This document shows positions 13,805-15,096 of a stretch of 15,096 nt of DNA, in pieces. Every line of letters begins with the position of its first letter. Position 1 is the first letter of the stretch. The notes beneath the pieces are model-generated. The model saw only the letters and a list, made by a program, of their open reading frames with translations. It did no database searches and was not told the DNA's origin. Where the stretch lies: positions 1-15,096 of the forward strand of contig JALZUY010000222.1 in assembly GCA_023301395.1 (NCBI GenBank), read 5' to 3'. This stretch comes from Nonlabens sp. (GTDB taxonomy: Bacteria; Bacteroidota; Bacteroidia; Flavobacteriales; Flavobacteriaceae). Position numbers and translations under genes: made by a program.

Positions 13805-14924
13805 CAACAACGCTTAATTTTTCTTTGTTAAATACTGGACAGGCATACATTGTCAAGAAGCTTTTTACAGCTTTTTCATCTTCAACATTAACTCTCAAAC
13901 GCAAACGACGTTCAAAATAGGTCAGGTCTTTTTCACTATAATGACTACTATATTTTTTTGAATTATTTATCAAATCGTAAGCGATATAGTTTGTAGGCCA
14001 CAATTTATAATTTGTTTGAATGGTATCATCAAGCTCTGTCACCACTTGCTGTAGCAGTTGATTTGTTCCCATTCCAGTTTCATTAGAAAAAGTAAATGGT
14101 TTACCAGCCGCTATATGTATGTGTTTCTTTTGACCTAAAGCTCCTTTAAGAATGCTATTAAAATCCTCATTTTCAGATTTGATATATTCCTCTTCAGCAG
14201 CTTTTGCGAGAAGCTCTGGTACTTTTAAAATATCTGTTGGGTCATATTCATATGAGATACTCACTGGAACTATTTTAAGTCCATTCAGGTATTCATGAAT
14301 AGATTGACTGCCTGAGGCAAGACCGATCATCTTGAGCACACCTTGCTCTGTTACATCATTACCATCTTTAGTTCTTCCCTGGCGTTGAGCAATCCACACA
14401 CTTCTATTTTCTTCTTGAAGCAATGTCCTTATATATTCACTAAGTTTTTTACTACTTAATAATGTCTCACGTGGACCAGCACCTCTTTTCACTATAAAAT
14501 TACGAGTTAACCTGCTTAACGCGTTTACAAACGGTCGTTGAACTAGATTATCTCCTATAGCACTAGCAGTTCTTATTAAATCATGATCAAAGAGTTTCAC
14601 ATTCAATAGACAAGTATCTAAAATAATATCTCTATGATTTGAAATATATAAATAAGATTGATTCTTATCTAAATCTTCAAAACCAGATGTAGTTAATCCC
14701 GCCGAACTTTCATCTAGAATACGGAACACACTTTTCCTAATCACATCGCGCTGGAAATCATTAATTGATTTACAGTTCAATACGATTTTCTTTACTTCCT
14801 CATAAGGCTTATCAGGAAACGTATACTGAAATAATGTCTTAATCATAGGATGACGCACCGCACTCTGAAGTGCGATATTCACCTCGGCATCATTAAAAAA
14901 TCTTATGTCATCAAATTGAGCCAA
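13794..14924 (-). CDS. Glycerolipid acyltransferase (PlsB/PlsC type)
   Basis: Predicted membrane-associated enzyme that transfers an acyl group to glycerol-3-phosphate or its lyso product, 376 residues. Block I is SNHRDIILD (HxxxxD-type with His and Asp), block II NFIVKRG, block III WIAQRQGRTKDG, block IV LKIVPVSISYEYDP; this spacing looks more like PlsB than PlsC. In block III the position that is Glu in most members of the superfamily (EGGRS or PEGTR) is Gln here. No transmembrane helix is evident. The start is uncertain: TTG at 14924 is the only usual start codon between the in-frame TGA upstream and the conserved sequence, and no good Shine-Dalgarno is seen. It follows the tatD gene by 46 bp and overlaps ansA, probably one operon. 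The precise substrate cannot be told from sequence. Confidence 0.85.
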   Translation of the reverse strand: MAQFDDIRFFNDAEVNIALQSAVRHPMIKTLFQYTFPDKPYEEVKKIVLNCKSINDFQRDVIRKSVFRILDESSAGLTTSGFEDLDKNQSYLYISNHRDIILDTCLLNVKLFDHDLIRTASAIGDNLVQRPFVNALSRLTRNFIVKRGAGPRETLLSSKKLSEYIRTLLQEENRSVWIAQRQGRTKDGNDVTEQGVLKMIGLASGSQSIHEYLNGLKIVPVSISYEYDPTDILKVPELLAKAAEEEYIKSENEDFNSILKGALGQKKHIHIAAGKPFTFSNETGMGTNQLLQQVVTELDDTIQTNYKLWPTNYIAYDLINNSKKYSSHYSEKDLTYFERRLRLRVNVEDEKAVKSFLTMYACPVFNKEKLSVVDEA

Positions 14925-14970
14925 TCCGTCTAAATTATATTCTTGTTTGTAAATGTAAGTATCTCAACTC

Positions 14971-15096
14971 TTACACACCGAAGATTTTTGTAGAATTTAA
15001 GGTTGTAACCTCTGCGATATGCTCGACACTCGTATTATAGATTTCGGCTAGTTTTTGCGCCACTAATGGCACATATGCACTCTCATTACGTTTACC
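14971..15096 (-). CDS. tatD: TatD-family metal-dependent hydrolase, C-terminal end only
   Basis: The last 41 codons of a gene that continues past the right edge. The peptide GKRNESAYVPLVAQKL, followed by AEIYNTSVEHIAEVTT and ending NSTKIFGV, is the standard ending of TatD-type DNases: RNE-S-x-Y is the segment after the last metal ligand, and N-x-x-x-F-G closes the TIM barrel. TatD proteins are cytoplasmic metal-dependent 3'-5' exonucleases. The stop codon (14971-14973) is 46 bp before the acyltransferase, so the two are likely co-transcribed. Confidence 0.88.
   Translation of the reverse strand, partial: GKRNESAYVPLVAQKLAEIYNTSVEHIAEVTTLNSTKIFGV

Noticed and set aside
1..15096. CRISPR array, defence system, toxin-antitoxin pair or insertion sequence
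   Set aside because: No regularly spaced repeats, nuclease or toxin motifs, transposase or terminal inverted repeats were found anywhere in the window.

Overview
The window is best read as two unrelated pieces of DNA joined near position 3,306-3,420. The left piece (1 to about 3,300) is GC-rich, by eye in the 50s percent, with proteobacterial codon use. The right piece (about 3,400 to 15,096) is AT-rich and typical of a marine Flavobacteriaceae chromosome (Bacteroidetes) in protein sequence, gene content and promoters (TTG, about 20 nt, TAnnTTTG). The first ten bases, CTTCCGATCT, are exactly the last ten bases of the standard Illumina adapter, so the left edge is a library artefact. The flavobacterial gene at the joint lacks its N-terminal part and the proteobacterial gene lacks its C-terminal part, so a chimeric assembly or amplification product is more likely than horizontal transfer.

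Left piece. A long minus-strand gene (1-2394, running off the edge) encodes two class III nucleotidyl cyclase domains followed by an AAA-type ATPase, the layout of soluble adenylyl cyclase (sAC/ADCY10). Divergent from it, across about 300 bp, is a GTG-started gene (2721-3305) resembling the N-terminal sensory part of a LuxR-type regulator. It appears frameshifted and cut off. The intergenic space holds a triple GTACAG repeat against the start codon and a 14-bp dyad.

Right piece, plus strand. A truncated RND/MMPL-type exporter is followed by asnS, a strong terminator, rpoN (sigma-54), and a multi-pass membrane protein seven bases after rpoN. The last of these meets a convergent gene tail to tail.

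Right piece, minus strand, in transcription order from the right edge: the end of a TatD-type nuclease, a PlsB/PlsC-type acyltransferase, type I asparaginase (ansA, overlapping the acyltransferase by 11 bp), tRNA-Ser(GGA) with its own promoter and palindromic terminator, a four-gene exbB-unknown-exbD-exbD operon, its terminator, and a PorT-like outer-membrane beta-barrel gene. The exb operon should supply proton-driven energy to outer-membrane TonB transport. The rest is mostly housekeeping.

I found no convincing undescribed system. The points worth a second look are the chimeric joint, the altered nucleotide-binding residues of the cyclase, the CxxC insertion in one ExbD, a Glu-to-Gln change in acyltransferase block III, and A73 in tRNA-Ser.
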